Shown here one piece after another: positions 24,101 to 35,773 of a DNA stretch of 64,000 bases. How positions within the stretch are numbered: the stretch's first letter is position 1; each line of letters opens with the position of its first letter. A program made the position numbers and the translations under genes. The notes beneath the pieces are model-generated. The model ran no database searches. It was not told the origin of the DNA and saw nothing but the letters and a program-made list of their open reading frames with translations. Source of the stretch: Polytrichum commune (taxonomy: Eukaryota; Streptophyta; Polytrichopsida; Polytrichales; Polytrichaceae); the NCBI GenBank assembly GCA_950295325.1, contig OX485803.1, forward strand, positions 17,546,001 through 17,610,000, given 5' to 3'.

Positions 24101-25627
24101 CTCCAAGAATCCTTTGAGGGAGTGTGATGCCGATCCTGTGATTGAGTTGGAAGGAATGAAGCTCAAGAAGGTATTGATTTCCCAGAATTTAAGGCGTTGT
24201 GCATACCCTATTGACTATACCTGTAACAAATCTACTTTATGAAAATGGCAGGAGCCGCTTATCAATAGAGGGATCTGTTGGGTCGCTTGTTCTGAAAATC
24301 TGTTGGGTGTGAGCTGGCAGCTTGGGGATTTCAGTGAGCGTATAAGAAACACACCAAGTATACTTGGACTTGACAGCTTACGGCTGGTTGGTGATGTCTG
24401 GTTCGGCAAAGATGTCGTCCTTCAGGTGCTTCATCCAATTCCCATCATCTTTAAGAGTAAAATAATGTCATCAATACTCCTCAAAATAAAGGCAGTCAAA
24501 TCTGATCCTAATGTCCTATTTTCCAGGGCAAGGTTGTGATGTGGGCTAAGCAAGAGGAGAGGCTCATGATCCCGGATGGTGACACAATCAAAGACAAAGT
24601 AATCACCCCTATTTTGATTTTCCATGTTTTATGAAGGATCAACTGTTTCTAGGGATAAATTGCATGGTAGCTGCTATTATATCCTGCAGAGTGACCTTGT
24701 ATAAATACTGAACCTCATGATCCAGCTGTGGTACATTTTGTTAATTTTCAGCAATTAGGAGTTTCATGTGGTAGATCTTATTGTATAGTTGGGAATGTTT
24801 AATTCCTGACACATTCAAGGATTCGTATCCTGTGAGGCTGGCCACTAGGCTTTGTGAGTCTAGCTTTTAAAGGAGGGTGAATTACTGTTTGTCATTGTTC
24901 ACATGTCATTGTGTTGATAACATTTGACTCTTGACGGTTATGACAGACATTGCAAATATTTTTCATGTCAGCTTTCTGAATCTCTCAGTTGTCCTTGCAG
25001 CTTGTCACAGCGGGACCGGAATACACAGACTTGTAAGTATTGCCTCTTCACCCTCCTATCCATTTTCCGAGTATTTTGAGTTCTTGGTTGCATTCAGATT
25101 TGGATGATCTATGTCTTTCTGTTATGGTATTCTATACTGACCTTAAGGCAAGCACCCATATTGAATATTCCAGTGTCAAAGAGAAATTAGGAAGGCAGAT
25201 TTGTTGTTCAAAAAGCAGTTATGTCAACTTTAAACATGGACGCCTATCATCCGTGAAGATTGGAGTATGAAATTTATGACCACAAGATTGTCGCACCTGT
25301 ATTTTGGTATTTGTGGAAGGCAGTTCTGTTTCATGTGGCTATAAATAAAATTGCTGTAATTACTCTAGGGCCCAAGTGGATTTGGATTTGGAGAGCATAC
25401 AATGGTCCCAAGAAAAAGAGAGAGACCCAGATATTTTTGAAGAAGATGATTTCCCACCATGTCCACCGGACTGGTCAGACCTTGACATGGAGACTTACAA
25501 TAAGCGGAAACAGGAGGTGATGGGCAAGCCCATTTGGGTGCAAGATGTGGATGAAGAAGACCTTAAGGAACTCGGTTATTTGTCATGGAAGTCCTATGTC
25601 ATTGACTCATGCATTTCGAATTGGTGA
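15178..25627 (+). CDS. UGP-like: UDP-glucose pyrophosphorylase-like protein, 21 exons
   Basis: Exons: 15178-15272, 16351-16442, 16581-16671, 17111-17171, 19040-19117, 19653-19703, 20073-20128, 20517-20589, 20781-20838, 21256-21302, 21665-21730, 22085-22117, 22652-22701, 22968-23037, 23136-23201, 23753-23836, 24069-24170, 24321-24425, 24527-24598, 25001-25032, 25369-25627. All have GT/AG sites and phases that close, giving 546 aa. Blocks match cytosolic UGPase, which makes UDP-glucose from UTP and glucose-1-phosphate: GKEYLFVANADNLGATVDL, ILNHLSESQCEYCIE, WVYLKAVKRL, VPRPRFVPVRSTADLLL, SDLYTL, LDSLRLVGDVWFG and IPDGDTIKDK. The usual loop LNGGLGTTMGCTGPKS reads LCGTLGRALGTTQPKS (residues 79-94), losing several catalytic-loop residues, and about 85 extra acidic C-terminal residues follow the normal end. 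Exons 1 and 2 are the least certain. It is probably a diverged paralogue rather than the housekeeping enzyme. Confidence 0.85.
15300..16240. repeat. Foldback repeat in intron 1 of the UGPase-like gene
   Basis: Arm 1 at about 15300-15560 recurs inverted at about 15690-15895 (words shared as reverse complements: GAGCACAAACTTCAATCTC, AATCATGTTGACTAT, CATATGAATATCTTATTCAT, GTGCAAGATGA) and again directly at about 15900-16240. A related copy lies at 2.9 kb. It appears to be a non-autonomous DNA element, perhaps two nested copies; no target duplication was resolved. Confidence 0.65.
17416..18626. mobile_element. Mutator-like foldback element in UGPase-like intron 4
   Basis: 1211 bp. The ends GGCGGACGTTAAGTTC and (reverse) GGTGGACGTTAAGTTC begin inverted arms of about 370 bp that contain matching open frames with VSHKNYNLS. 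The spacer is AT-rich and itself partly symmetrical. Flanks GAAAATAAA (17407-17415) and GAAAATGAA (18627-18635) form a 9-bp target duplication with one mismatch, the size made by Mutator-like elements. No transposase is encoded. It lies cleanly inside the intron between exons 4 and 5. Confidence 0.85.
18640..18850. repeat. Degenerate tandem repeat of a TGAATAATACCGGGATGAA-type unit
   Basis: Five imperfect copies of a 30-45 bp unit built on TGAATAATRCCGGGATGAAC follow directly on the Mutator-like element within intron 4. A single related word occurs near 9640. Confidence 0.65.
19618..19647. repeat. (TA)n microsatellite next to exon 6 of the UGPase-like gene
   Basis: About 28 bp of TA dinucleotide repeats sit directly before the pyrimidine tract and acceptor of exon 6 (19653). 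Confidence 0.8.
23367..23429 (+). other. Extra in-frame exon candidate in the UGPase-like gene
   Basis: A 63-bp open segment with good TTCAG and GTAAGA borders lies between exons 15 and 16. Both borders are phase 0, so including or skipping it keeps the frame. It ends LPIEGNSDLLLVQ, close to the 3' end of exon 16 (VPVRSTADLLLLQ) and even closer to the standard UGPase FLPVKATSDLLLVQ. It is probably a relic of exon duplication, possibly still spliced. With it the protein would be 567 aa. Confidence 0.55.
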
Positions 25628-26557
25628 CCTCCATCGTCATTCCATATCGTCCTAATGGTGAAATCTCATCGGACCAATTGCCAACCTGACCAAAAAAGCC
25701 CTGAGAAAGAAACTGGCAGGACTAATCACAGATCAGCATTACTCAAGCAGAAGCAAGATAGTAAAAAGAGCCATGCAAACATGTTCATCCGGCCCCTTCT
25801 TTTTCTTACTACATGGGACTTCTTGCGGACCTAATTCATTGGGCACCTTCAACTTAGATTAGGCATTTTCTGTCAAGCCACATCACGGAAAAGGGAAGCA
25901 TCCAAGTTGGGAGAAAATCATCTGTGGGATTACTCAACCCAGTGATAAGGTGGTAGCCAATAATCGCTTAAGATGGTTAATGACAAGCTGTCGAAATAAC
26001 TCAGAAACTGATGTTTATGTACAACGCAATCAATAATTTACTGATGAATAAGGGCACATAGAAGTTTGTTCTATAAATGTCCGGTACTTTGGGATATTTA
26101 CACCAATTAAGCAAAGTGCGGTCACATTTGTGAGACAGAATATAATATATTCTGTGGGTTGCCTCATCTACTGTGAATCTATGGTTGTGTCACTCAATTT
26201 GTGTCACAGCATTAAATGTAGTTGTGGGTCCTTCGTAGCAAGGTACTAATTCCTAAGTAATAAACAGTTCAACAATAGGCTCCTCGCTCTCCTTGCCACA
26301 GAGAAGTGGGATGACCTAATTTCATGAAATTTAAGAAACACCTTGAAATTATATATCTCTCCCAGAAACTTCAAAATTGTTGATTTGTTGTATGTACATG
26401 TTGCAGTCCTTGTATATCCACCTGGCTGGTTCCACTTTAATGTGGTCCCCCTACCTTTAAAGAATGGTGGGGAACGGTGGAGAACAGTCACTGCCGCCAC
26501 CATGTCTTCCGTTGTATACAGATGGGTGTGGGAATTTTTTTTAAAGAAAATGGTGAA
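25628..26557. other. Convergent intergenic region
   Basis: Holds the 3' ends of the UGPase-like gene (plus) and the isoaspartyl peptidase gene (minus). Several AATAAA-like words are present, but no single poly(A) signal stands out. No further gene seen. Confidence 0.6.
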
Positions 26558-29500
26558 TCACCAAATTGCGGCGTAACGCTCGCCACCTTCATGGGCACTC
26601 GCACGGAACATGCTTGGGGTGTTAAAAGCCATGGCCACTTCGCCTGTGTTGGAGACGGCCACCACTCCACCCATGTTCTTGTCCAATTGCTCGTGCACCA
26701 CCTTGTGCACTGCCTTGCCGATCGGAAGCTCCTTGTATTCCATGATGGCTGCCACATCTCGGGCCACCGTGTGTTTGATGAATTCCTCACCACGCCCGGT
26801 TCCCGAGATCGCACACAAGTGGTTTGCATATGTCCCGGCTCCTACAATTGGTGTGTCGCCTGAGTAAGTTATACCAAAAAAACCTTGGGTTAGTAAAAGG
26901 AAAAAATAAAAAAATAAAAATCTATACTAGAGTTTGGGGCTTCAAATGTATGACAACAACATTTGGAATTGGCCGCTTACCAATGCGTCCACACATTTTG
27001 TTGATGAGTCCGCCAGTTGATGTCGCCGCTGCACAATTGCCGAAGCTATCCACCACCGCACACCCAACTGTCTCAAACTCTGCCTTGAAGGTGTGGATGT
27101 TGTGTGTCCCGTGAATATAGCCACCAATATTTTCCTCTGCATACTTGGCCTCCACTCCATTTAATCCATAAGAGACCAGATTGTCTGTCTCAATATTTAC
27201 GTCCTCGCCATAGTCGTAGCCGGTGACATTGCCGTTTGCATCAGTGATTCTCTCATCAGATAAGTCCAGCTGCATAAATGAAAACATCAACACAAGAAAT
27301 TAAAAGTAGATCGGTCACAAGTATGTTTTATGAGGATATGGGAGTCAGTGTTTGTCACCCACCTTGACTGCAAGACGTTTTTTATGAGGATCAATTGTAA
27401 GAAAGGCCATGCTCGTCCCTGATCATGAATGAATGAAATTTCATTTTGGTGGCTAACCTACAATTTTCTTAATCATCCCTAAATTTAAGATATTTCACTC
27501 CAATCAACACTAACTATTCTATGTGTCATTGGATGCCCTGACTGGATTCCTTTTACTGGCTTCAACAGTAAATTCAACTGATGCTTTCAAGCTGTTTTCC
27601 AAAAAAATTAGCTCTCCACTACAAAATCCTCTGTATGCTTCAAGATATGGACACCTTCAACCTAGTATATGCTTACCAAAGCGGCTACTGAATATTCAAG
27701 TGGATTAATTTGATGTACCTGGACACTGTTGGTCTTTCTGGCCCTCTCCAGCTTTTCTTGGTTTTCTTCGGTGATGAAGAAACTGGTGTCCACCGTTTCC
27801 ACACCCTGGAGTTTCACATCCACAGGTTATCACCACCTGATTAACACCTCTTTACACACTAAAGACACAGCTACTAAATCATCTCCACATGTCAAACAGA
27901 AAATTCTATTACCCTATTATCAATCACATGGGCCCTCATTCTAAGACACATATATTTAATGTCCATTCTTAAGTACGAGCCATGCTTACGTATAGCATGC
28001 CACTCAAGTATAGGTGTTCAAGACGAGTGACCACATAAAGCATGTGACATAAGGCACACATCATGAAAGTTTGCATCACGTGTATTAGGTAGCTGATGGG
28101 ACGAGCCTAACTACACATTGACGAACTCAAGGGTCAAGATTGTTGAAGCCAGTTGGCTAAAACATTTTTGGGTTCCTTGCACCCATGCCCTTCCCATGAC
28201 GGTAGCTGGGGGAGTCCCACTAGCTACCTTACATAGCCGGTTTTAGCCGTTGGATTGAATCTAAGAGGGCCTAGATGCTTCTAAATGTCACTATCAACAT
28301 GGTAGGTTTAAGGTTAAACTTGATAGCTAAGAAGTAAGATTGCCCTACAACATCATACAAAATCTTTCCATATCTTCATATAACTAAAGTCAAAGGTTCC
28401 GGTATCGGGGAACTCGTCCTCAACACCAACAAAAAATGTGACACGTCAGTGAGCAGTAGGCCAACATCAACTACATATTAGGAGGTAGCTAGTGGGATGA
28501 ACCTGGCTACCATCCTAAGAATATGGAGGCCAAAATATTGAACCCCATAAGCTGAACCATTTTTGGGTCCCAGATTCCCAAGAGGATAGTCGGACGAGTT
28601 TCCCCAACTGCGTTACGTATCCAAAATCTACTACTTAAATAGAACGATGACAACTTGACAACAGAAGAGTGAGTTGATTGTTTGATTGTTGTTGTTGTGA
28701 TGGTATGAATACCTTGAGGCGGGCAAATTCTTCGGCGCCATGGAAGGCCAGGTAGACGTGAGGGGATTCCTCCATCACTTTACGGGCTAGAGACACGGGA
28801 TGCACCACTGTGGACAGCCCAGACACTGCCCCACACTTCTTCGTTTTGCCGTCCATGATGCTGGCCTCCATCTCCACCGTGCCCTTGTGGGTTAGCACCG
28901 ACCCTTTCCCCGCATTAAATAATGTGTCGTCCTCCAACGCCCTCACCTGCATTACGTTGTAAATTCACCTCTCCCATTAACATAACTATTTCATGCTGAA
29001 TCACTTCCTCCAGACAATTAGTCAGGCCTGGGCATTTCCACATGTTCAACTACAATAATTGCAGTCACTGGTTGTGGTGGTGGTGGTGGTGGTTCGGCCC
29101 ACTTTCAACCACTAACTTGGGTCCTACAATTATATCTATTCATTTATTTACACACAAGGTGTTTAGTACAAGTAGTTGTCACAACTAACCACTACGGTAG
29201 TTGAAAAGTATCTGATTGCAAATTAAGCAATTACTTATATATATATATATATATGATTTCAGTCCGTCAATTTTATTTCAATGGAATCTGCACTAACTCA
29301 TCTCTATGCTCTTCAACAACCTGTGTCCCAACCACGAGTACAATCTGGTAGATGCTCTTTAAAACTAAATTAATATAATTCAGCAGCACAGAGTGCACAA
29401 CATTTGTAATTAAGTCACCGGATTTAAGGAAAAAAGAATACGGGAAAGATACTTCAATAATATCGCTTCAAAGGACAGATTTTCCTACTTCTTGTACAGT

Positions 29501-30211
29501 CTACTGCAGTACTCATCACAAAGCCATCCAAAAGCGACACATAGAAATCGAGTTATTAGTTGGTGCTACAAAGAGTTGGTCTCTCTCTCTCCCTCTCTCT
29601 CTCTCTCACTCTCTCTCAAACAAACAAACAAACAAACAAACAAAAGAAAAAAGGGCCCAGTTACTCAAAAGATTATCACAGAATGAGGATGATGATTGAG
29701 ACCGACCACCGGGACAAATTTCACAACATCATGTTACTTGGTCACCATTAAAGGGAAAAGATATTCTACACACACTCCAGCAAACAAATGTTGCTAGCTT
29801 GGCCTGCAGACTGTGCCCCTTTGTGTCTACAAAAAGCAGAGATGACATTTGAAGAATATCCAACATTTGAAAAAAGTAAAAGAAATGTGTGCAAACTGGG
29901 AAGCAGCCGAATCACAAATCACAAAAATTATGAGAATTCATTCACAAGATTTCAGCATGGTTCACTATGAAGACATGGACCAGAGAAGGAGCTGGAGTTT
30001 GAAACTGAAGGGACTTGTAACATTTGCTTACCACAAGCTCAACCACATCCACAGCCGTCATCATCTTGTTGTTGTTATTTTGGAGGGCGGTAACTCCAAT
30101 GTCAAGAATCTGGTAGAGCGCCGCCTCCGTGCGCTGGATCTCTTCCGCGCTCATTTTCTCCTTGCAGATCATGCCCGCCCCACCGTGTAGCGCAATTGCC
30201 CATCCACCCAT
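26558..30211 (-). CDS. ASPGA1-like: Isoaspartyl peptidase / L-asparaginase (plant Ntn hydrolase), five exons
   Basis: Exons on the minus strand: 30211-30032, 28946-28713, 27805-27719, 27269-26981 and 26859-26558. All have GT/AG borders and the phases close to 363 aa. The enzyme hydrolyses L-asparagine and isoaspartyl dipeptides after splitting itself into two subunits. Seen here: the N-terminal [11 protein letters not shown], then [28 protein letters not shown], the cleavage-site block TVGCAVVD with the nucleophile Thr at about residue 234, [21 protein letters not shown] and a C-terminal FRASAHEGG. The residue before the nucleophile is Glu, where this family normally has Gly (GTVGC). The linker between subunits is also about 45 residues longer than in Arabidopsis. 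Introns hold degenerate repeats only. It is convergent with the UGPase-like gene. Confidence 0.92.
28085..28625. repeat. Degenerate direct repeat in intron 2 of the isoaspartyl peptidase gene
   Basis: About 28085-28240 and 28475-28625 share AGGTAGCT..TGGGA.GA.CCT, then an AACCATTTTTGGGTCCC-like word (first copy AAACATTTTTGGGTTCC) and a promoter-like TACGTA/TACATA end, about 390 bp apart. The class is unknown. Confidence 0.5.
29231..29254. repeat. (TA)n microsatellite in intron 1 of the isoaspartyl peptidase gene
   Basis: About 24 bp of TA repeats; a CT-rich run and a CAAA run follow at about 29580-29645 in the same intron. Confidence 0.75.
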
Positions 30212-32040
30212 GTTGCTCAAACAATCTATCTGATGTTGTTGTAATAAAAATTTTAAAAGAAATCTGCTCGCTCCTGGACTACTTGTGATCTGAAAGAAAG
30301 AAAGAAAAAAACAGGAGCTGCAAGCCACCAAGAAAAGAGGCCACCCCCAAAACAAGAAGTTGCTTGATTGCTTGCTTGCTCTCAGACTTGGAGGATGGTG
30401 TCTGATGGCAACAACTTGTGGGATATGATCCAACTTATTCCGCGGCACCTAACTTACAAATCAATTATTAGCTGCAGCATGTGAGAGTACCGCGAGGAAG
30501 ATGATCCGCCGTTCCAAAGGCAGGCAGGCAGGCAGGGAATTCATCAGTATTCCTCTCACCAAGGAACGACTAAGGTATGCAGCCCAAGAAAGGAATGAAA
30601 TCCGTGTCTGCAAATGGCATTAATTTATACACCACCAGTAGCAGCTTCTTTTGTAGGACAAAAGTAAAATTATCTATTCTTCACACTTGATCTTCGAGGA
30701 GGCTCCTGAGACATAGGAGCGACTACACTAATCCTCACTCGGTCTTCGAGGCTCCGGGGGAGTGAGTACACTAAATATGCTAATTCTAATTGTCTTGCTC
30801 AATACTAATCGTAAACTGCGGTATAGTGTCACCAACACTAAGTGTTAACCCAACATTATTTGTCACTCCTTGTAAAAATATGGGATGATTTGTAGGTTTA
30901 CAGTGTTGCAATTACTGTCATTTACCAAGTGGTTTTTCATCCGAATTTCACTCATCCATGACAATAGCTTAACACAAGTTGGTGACAAGAGAAGGTATGG
31001 TTTTCGCCAATGGATAAACTCATCCATCATCCATGACAATATTTGTTCACTTATTTATACGAAGTGTCATCCAAAAAGTTACCATAGTGACACTAAATAT
31101 CATATTTAATGTAGTACTGAGAGAAGAATAGAATATCTCTCTCTCTCATATTTAATTCTCGCCCCAAACCTACGAACGAGGAGATTTGACTGGGAGGGAG
31201 ATCCAACCACTGCATACGGATCAGTCAGTTGAGTCTGAGAAATAACCAGTTGAAGTTCAAGACTTTAGGCAAATCGTTGATCGTTTTCAAGGAATCCATG
31301 GACCATGTATGCCTTGAATTTAATAAAGGAAAACTACCATAAAAAAATTTAACACATATTAACCTGTGGGAGTATATATGGACGTCGACCGATCTTGCCC
31401 AGAATGATCTCCCCAGACACTGCCCCCGAACAGTTTGAGTCAGACACGTCACAAGTAGTAGTTTAGGAGCTCACGGACATTCGATACTTGCATGCAGCCC
31501 GTAAACTAACAGACAATGATATTTGACAACTGAAACTATACACCTTGCTGCGCCCAACCGATGCGATGAATGTGGAGATAGAATCTGGTATGAATCTCAC
31601 TGCAGTATTTTAAACAATAAACACACATAAACAATTGCTCCAAAAGGAAATCGACCCACCGCCCAGTGCAAACATGTGGAAATCGATGCTGCCACTGCAG
31701 CAGAAGTCGCCCTGGAAATCGCCGATTTTACCGACACCAGGTAACAGTTATTTGAGTGAAGGAGCGGCAGGCAGGCCACACACGTATCGATCTATGTAAT
31801 TTGGCTTGGAAGTCATGGCAGTAAAGACCTATCCATCGACCTGTAGGTTGATGGTTTATTAATCATTCACCAAGCTTAATTTCATTAGATGAAGTCAGGG
31901 TCAAATCTGTAATATGCTTATAAGAAGTTCTTGGCATTTTCACTGTCAGCTTGTAAGGCTCTCTACAAATCCTTGGGATGTGTAGATTGAATTTTATTTT
32001 TCAGATAGATCTAGCAACACATGACACAAGAATGCATGAC
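30212..32040. other. Upstream region of the isoaspartyl peptidase gene and gene-free DNA
   Basis: The minus-strand frame stays open for about 79 codons upstream of the chosen ATG but shows no family sequence, so it is taken as leader. At 31021-31110 lies a repeat shared with 56683-56770 (CAATATTTGT..ACTTATTTATA). No other gene is supported. Confidence 0.5.
31021..31110. repeat. Dispersed repeat, copy at 56.7 kb
   Basis: Shares ATCCATGACAATATTTGT, ACTTATTTATA.GAAGTGTCAT and GGTTACCA-type words in order with 56683-56770. A weak inverted partner (TAGTGTCAC) near 30825 hints at a small DNA element. Confidence 0.5.
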
Positions 32041-32330
32041 TTCCTTGTTGGCAACTAACTGTAGGGTAATTGTAGCACTTGCAAGGTGTCACCGTCATTA
32101 GTTTTTGGTTTGGAGTTGTCAAACTATCTTCCTAAGAAGCACTGTTTTGGAGTTGCTTTTGGTTTGAAAGCAGTTCTAAGATGGAGGACTCTTGAGAGAT
32201 TTTATAAATTTTCTTAGAAGCAAATCAAATACCTAGGGGGGTTTGGAATCTGGTGACACCTGCTTTAGAAAGAAATTGATTCAAATAGTTTTGATAATGA
32301 CATTCGAAAGTGCAAACATTTTTTTTTTAA
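32040..32330. repeat. Dispersed repeat, inverted copy at 11.9 kb
   Basis: The reverse complement matches 11865-12090 over several ordered words, among them CAACTCCAAACCAAA. No ORF. Confidence 0.5.
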
Positions 32331-32589
32331 TTCAAACAAAACTCATATCAGTGGATTCTTCACAATGCCTTCTTTTCAATAATATATCAAGAATTCAATA
32401 GAAGTAAGTAGCCTAAAGGGGAGAGTTACCACCCGGCACATCACTACCTTACACGTCAAATTTAGTGTGGCCCACATTTTATATCACCGGACCATAACCA
32501 CATATGACACCCATCATCCCAACATCCCAACATAATCACCTGGATAAATTTATCCATTGTGGCTACAGTCAACCACATAACATGGTCTA

Positions 32590-33690
32590 CACATAAAACC
32601 ACAATTTAAAAAGTCAGAGTACACACGGGCATAATAGGTAATGAAATCGCAGATCAGCTAGCAAATAATGGAGCCTTCCTAGACAAACCCGCCAAAATCC
32701 CCAAGATACATACCGCCCATACTATGCCATACTGGCTCAACGGGGTCCCAACAAGTACCCACACGGGTGTCATACGCAACCTACAAACATACATTAACAA
32801 GGAGCACAAAAACCAAGAATTAAGTTGGGCCCAATCCAAATTCACATACATAGACAAATGGACATCCAACAATTACATCAACCACAAACTCTCCAACCAA
32901 TTTTGGAAAAAACCCCGGAACCACGAACGCCTAAATTACACAAACTCTAAAACTACGATATGCCCAATATATGGGTAACCACCATTAAAATATCTTCTGG
33001 CCTAATTTATACCCAAACCCAAACCGTACACTATGCCCTAACAATGCCATAGACACATGGCCACATTACTTTCTACATGCTCAAACCAAAAGTTAAAGGG
33101 GTTGCATATAGCACGCCATAATAAAGCAGTCTACCAAATTGTACACACACTACAATCAAGTAAACATACAAAATTCTATACCCTTATAAATGTAGGCAAC
33201 CAAAACTCTAGACCATAAGACAACACAGTCCTACCATGGCTACTCCATTGTACATGTCCCACCACACCATGCACATGCTTAATAGCTAGACTCAGACCAA
33301 ACATACTATGCACACTAGGCGGCCCCCACCAAAAGCCAACCCCCCCTAACGCCAACCCCACCAAATGTCATACAATTCATTGAATTCACATATTGCCACG
33401 ACAGATTCCCAAAATTTTGCACACAATGAAAAAACCGCAAATTACAATCCACTCATACAAACACTCAAAACAGTCGGATGGCAAGTCCACCCTCTCATCA
33501 CCATCACAGCCGGCGTTAGAGGGGCTATTCACAAACAACCAATTAAAGACTTAGGAAACCTCAAAATACCCAAAAGCGAAATCAAAACACTTAAGAAATA
33601 TCTACACCAAATTGCCATTAAATACCTCACATACCTGATATTAAAAAAAATGTTAGACAACAAACAACCCCCCATTGATCCCCCCTAGAG
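32590..33690 (+). pseudogene. LINE ORF2 C-terminal fragment: RNase H, zinc knuckle, restriction-like endonuclease
   Basis: The fragment opens with the end of an RNase H domain (HTGIIGNEIADQLANNGA). After a spacer come remnants of a Cys/His knuckle (TICPIYG, AIDTWPHY). Next are GLHIARHNKAV and CTCPTTPCTCLIARLRPN, then FIEFTYCHDRFP and, in a shifted frame, NYNPLIQTLKTVGWQVHPLI. The order RP(D/N), acidic FIEF and K/Y block after a CCHC knuckle is that of the restriction-like endonuclease of R2/Dualen-type LINEs, which nicks the target for reverse transcription. Frameshifts and stops break it repeatedly. Upstream RT sequence is missing, as expected for a 5'-truncated or decayed copy. A second copy at 56.0 kb shows the same blocks. 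Confidence 0.7.
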
Positions 33691-34990
33691 CTTAGGTATA
33701 GCGCTTTCTTGAAAACTAGAGAAGCCCACCTTCCAAGAGGGAGGAAGTGCCCTTACGGTGACGCTTGGTCAAACATGATCACGGTATAGAAGAACAAGCT
33801 CCCATTCACGTCGATGTAAAGAGAAACCCCGACGTTACTTTTATTTCATTTATTTATCACCAGACCACGTAAACGATCTTGCAATTACGCTAGGTGATAA
33901 GTAGATGAAGTGGCACATGACACTCGTTGCTATATGACAAGTCACGAAGGTCACTCTAATTAGCATGGCACGTGAATTTTAGTGACACAAAATTTGATAT
34001 GTAGCGGAGACATGAGTGAGTTCGAGTGTGGCTACGTTAGGAGACGATGAAGCTTTAAATGTGGCTTTAGGCAAAAGCAAGTTAATGAGCTACCCATGTT
34101 TGACTGTCAAAGAACACATGCATGCAGCATTTGAAAGAAATCCAATCTGGAGGCTCTAAAGAAAGCTTATTAATAATGTCCGAGGGACGCACATTGTTTG
34201 GCTCCGTCACCCGTGACATGTGCCCACTTTACACCCAAAAAAATGGGATATGTTTGCCTCTTTGGCATTTTAATGCCACCGAAATGGTTGCCGACCAGTG
34301 TACATGTGCTTAGGGTGAGTTTCCATGTAGGCCGCCAGATTCTAGTGGGAATAAGGACAAACGCGTCCAAATGTACAGGGAATCTGGTGGGGTAGGATTC
34401 ATATGTGCCAACTACAGTAGCTACTTTCATCCTCTCAAATCCAGGCCCACCTATTAATCACCTCCTCCTAAATATGGTCTTCATTCCTTTGGTGGCTGAC
34501 ATTTGTAAGTTAAAAAGTGCTTTAATAGGCACATGGAAACATCGTGGCATGTGTCCACATGCCGGGACAACACGGGTCCATGATAATCACCTTGCACTAG
34601 TTTTGTGTTTCGTATTCTACGAGAAAGTGAATACAAAGCTTAAAGTGTATCTTTTAAACCCTCGTGTGTTTCGATGTCCACACCAATGATTGGGGAGATC
34701 CGGCAGCTAGTTGTAAGTTAGCCGAGTGAAATTGTGAAATTACCGATTTTTTTTGGGAGATTTCGGCCGTATAACCGAGTTAAATACGAAGAGTATAGGA
34801 AATCAACCGACCAATATGAGATAATGTAGGAAATTTAACCCCTCAGGCTCAAAAAATGGCGGAAATGAGTTGGGTCTCCCGAGGGTATGGGCAGATATTG
34901 AATGAGGGAGGTTCTCAGCCGTGTAGGTCACATGAAACTTAACGATGCTTTTGCTTCATTATTGCATTTCATTGTTGACGGCTAGCATTT
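33691..34990. other. LINE 3' tail and gene-free DNA
   Basis: The LINE 3' untranslated part probably extends to about 33850. The rest carries no recognisable gene; open frames at 34122-34690 lack family resemblance. Confidence 0.45.
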
Positions 34991-35647
34991 AGAATGTATT
35001 ATGAGTGTGTCTATGGAAGATCTTTGTGGTGATCTTGATAATGTACTACTGGAAGCCATAGCTTTATGAAGGAACTCTACAAAGTTTAGATGGTTGTTTT
35101 CACATCCACAAAGATACCTTTCAGGGCGTTTTCCTCTTGAAGGTGAAGATGATATTGTTGATTTTGACTCTAACAGTTGGTGAATTTCATTTTTGTATAT
35201 TGTATGGTATGTTAGGTTACTCTTTTATCATGTTGTGGCCTCAAATCTAATATGAGGTTTTAAGACCTAGGTATAATGATAGAAGAGTTTATCCATCGCC
35301 ATCAACCGGTTGATGGCTTATTTTAGGTTCAACTCCTGCTACGGATACATTGTTGATCATTCTTGTTGGATGTTGATATCATTACATATTATTGTTGTAT
35401 GTTGATATGTTCTTTGGACATTGTTGTTGAATGGTGTATGTTGTTTGTAGATATAATTGGAAAACCAACTTACTTATCAATGCCCGAGTTTTTGGCCGGT
35501 TGTCATTACAATGAAGAGGAAATTAACCGGCACTTGAAAAAAAATATAGGATATTGGCTGATCCAAATCAATGACAACAAGTTTACAACCGATCAAATCC
35601 TAAAAAAACCGGTAGAAATTATGAAGGGACGGATTTTAGCTGATTGA
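34991..35647 (+). pseudogene. Unrecognised two-exon gene relic
   Basis: A first segment from an ATG at 34991-35000 reads MSVSMEDLCGDLDNVLLEAIAL, then a TGA, then about 36 codons with SHPQRYLSGRFPLEGEDD. It could splice to about 35452, where an open frame reads KPTYLSMPEFLAGCHYNEEE and ends LKKPVEIMKGRILAD-stop at 35647. The composition is coding-like (polar, few rare residues), but I recognise no family. A hAT-like element follows 126 bp downstream. It may be a TE-borne gene or a decayed host gene. Confidence 0.3.
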
Positions 35648-35773
35648 GCTCAAAAATTTCCCGAACCCTGGTCCACACAAGCGTTGATACATGTGGTGAC
35701 CAACTTTATGCAATCAATTAATCGTTGCTTTGCAAAAACGTAGTTTAGATCATGCAAAATCGCATCATTGTTT

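Noticed and set aside
26477-26867. Plus-strand frames of 85-128 codons
   Set aside because: Antisense to the last exon of the isoaspartyl peptidase gene.
30212-30448. N-terminal extension of the isoaspartyl peptidase with a hydrophobic stretch
   Set aside because: The family starts at [12 protein letters not shown] and the extension has no conserved feature; treated as leader.
30660-30780. Inverted GGCTCC/GGAGGC words suggestive of a tRNA or stem-loop RNA
   Set aside because: No cloverleaf, no A/B boxes in proper spacing.
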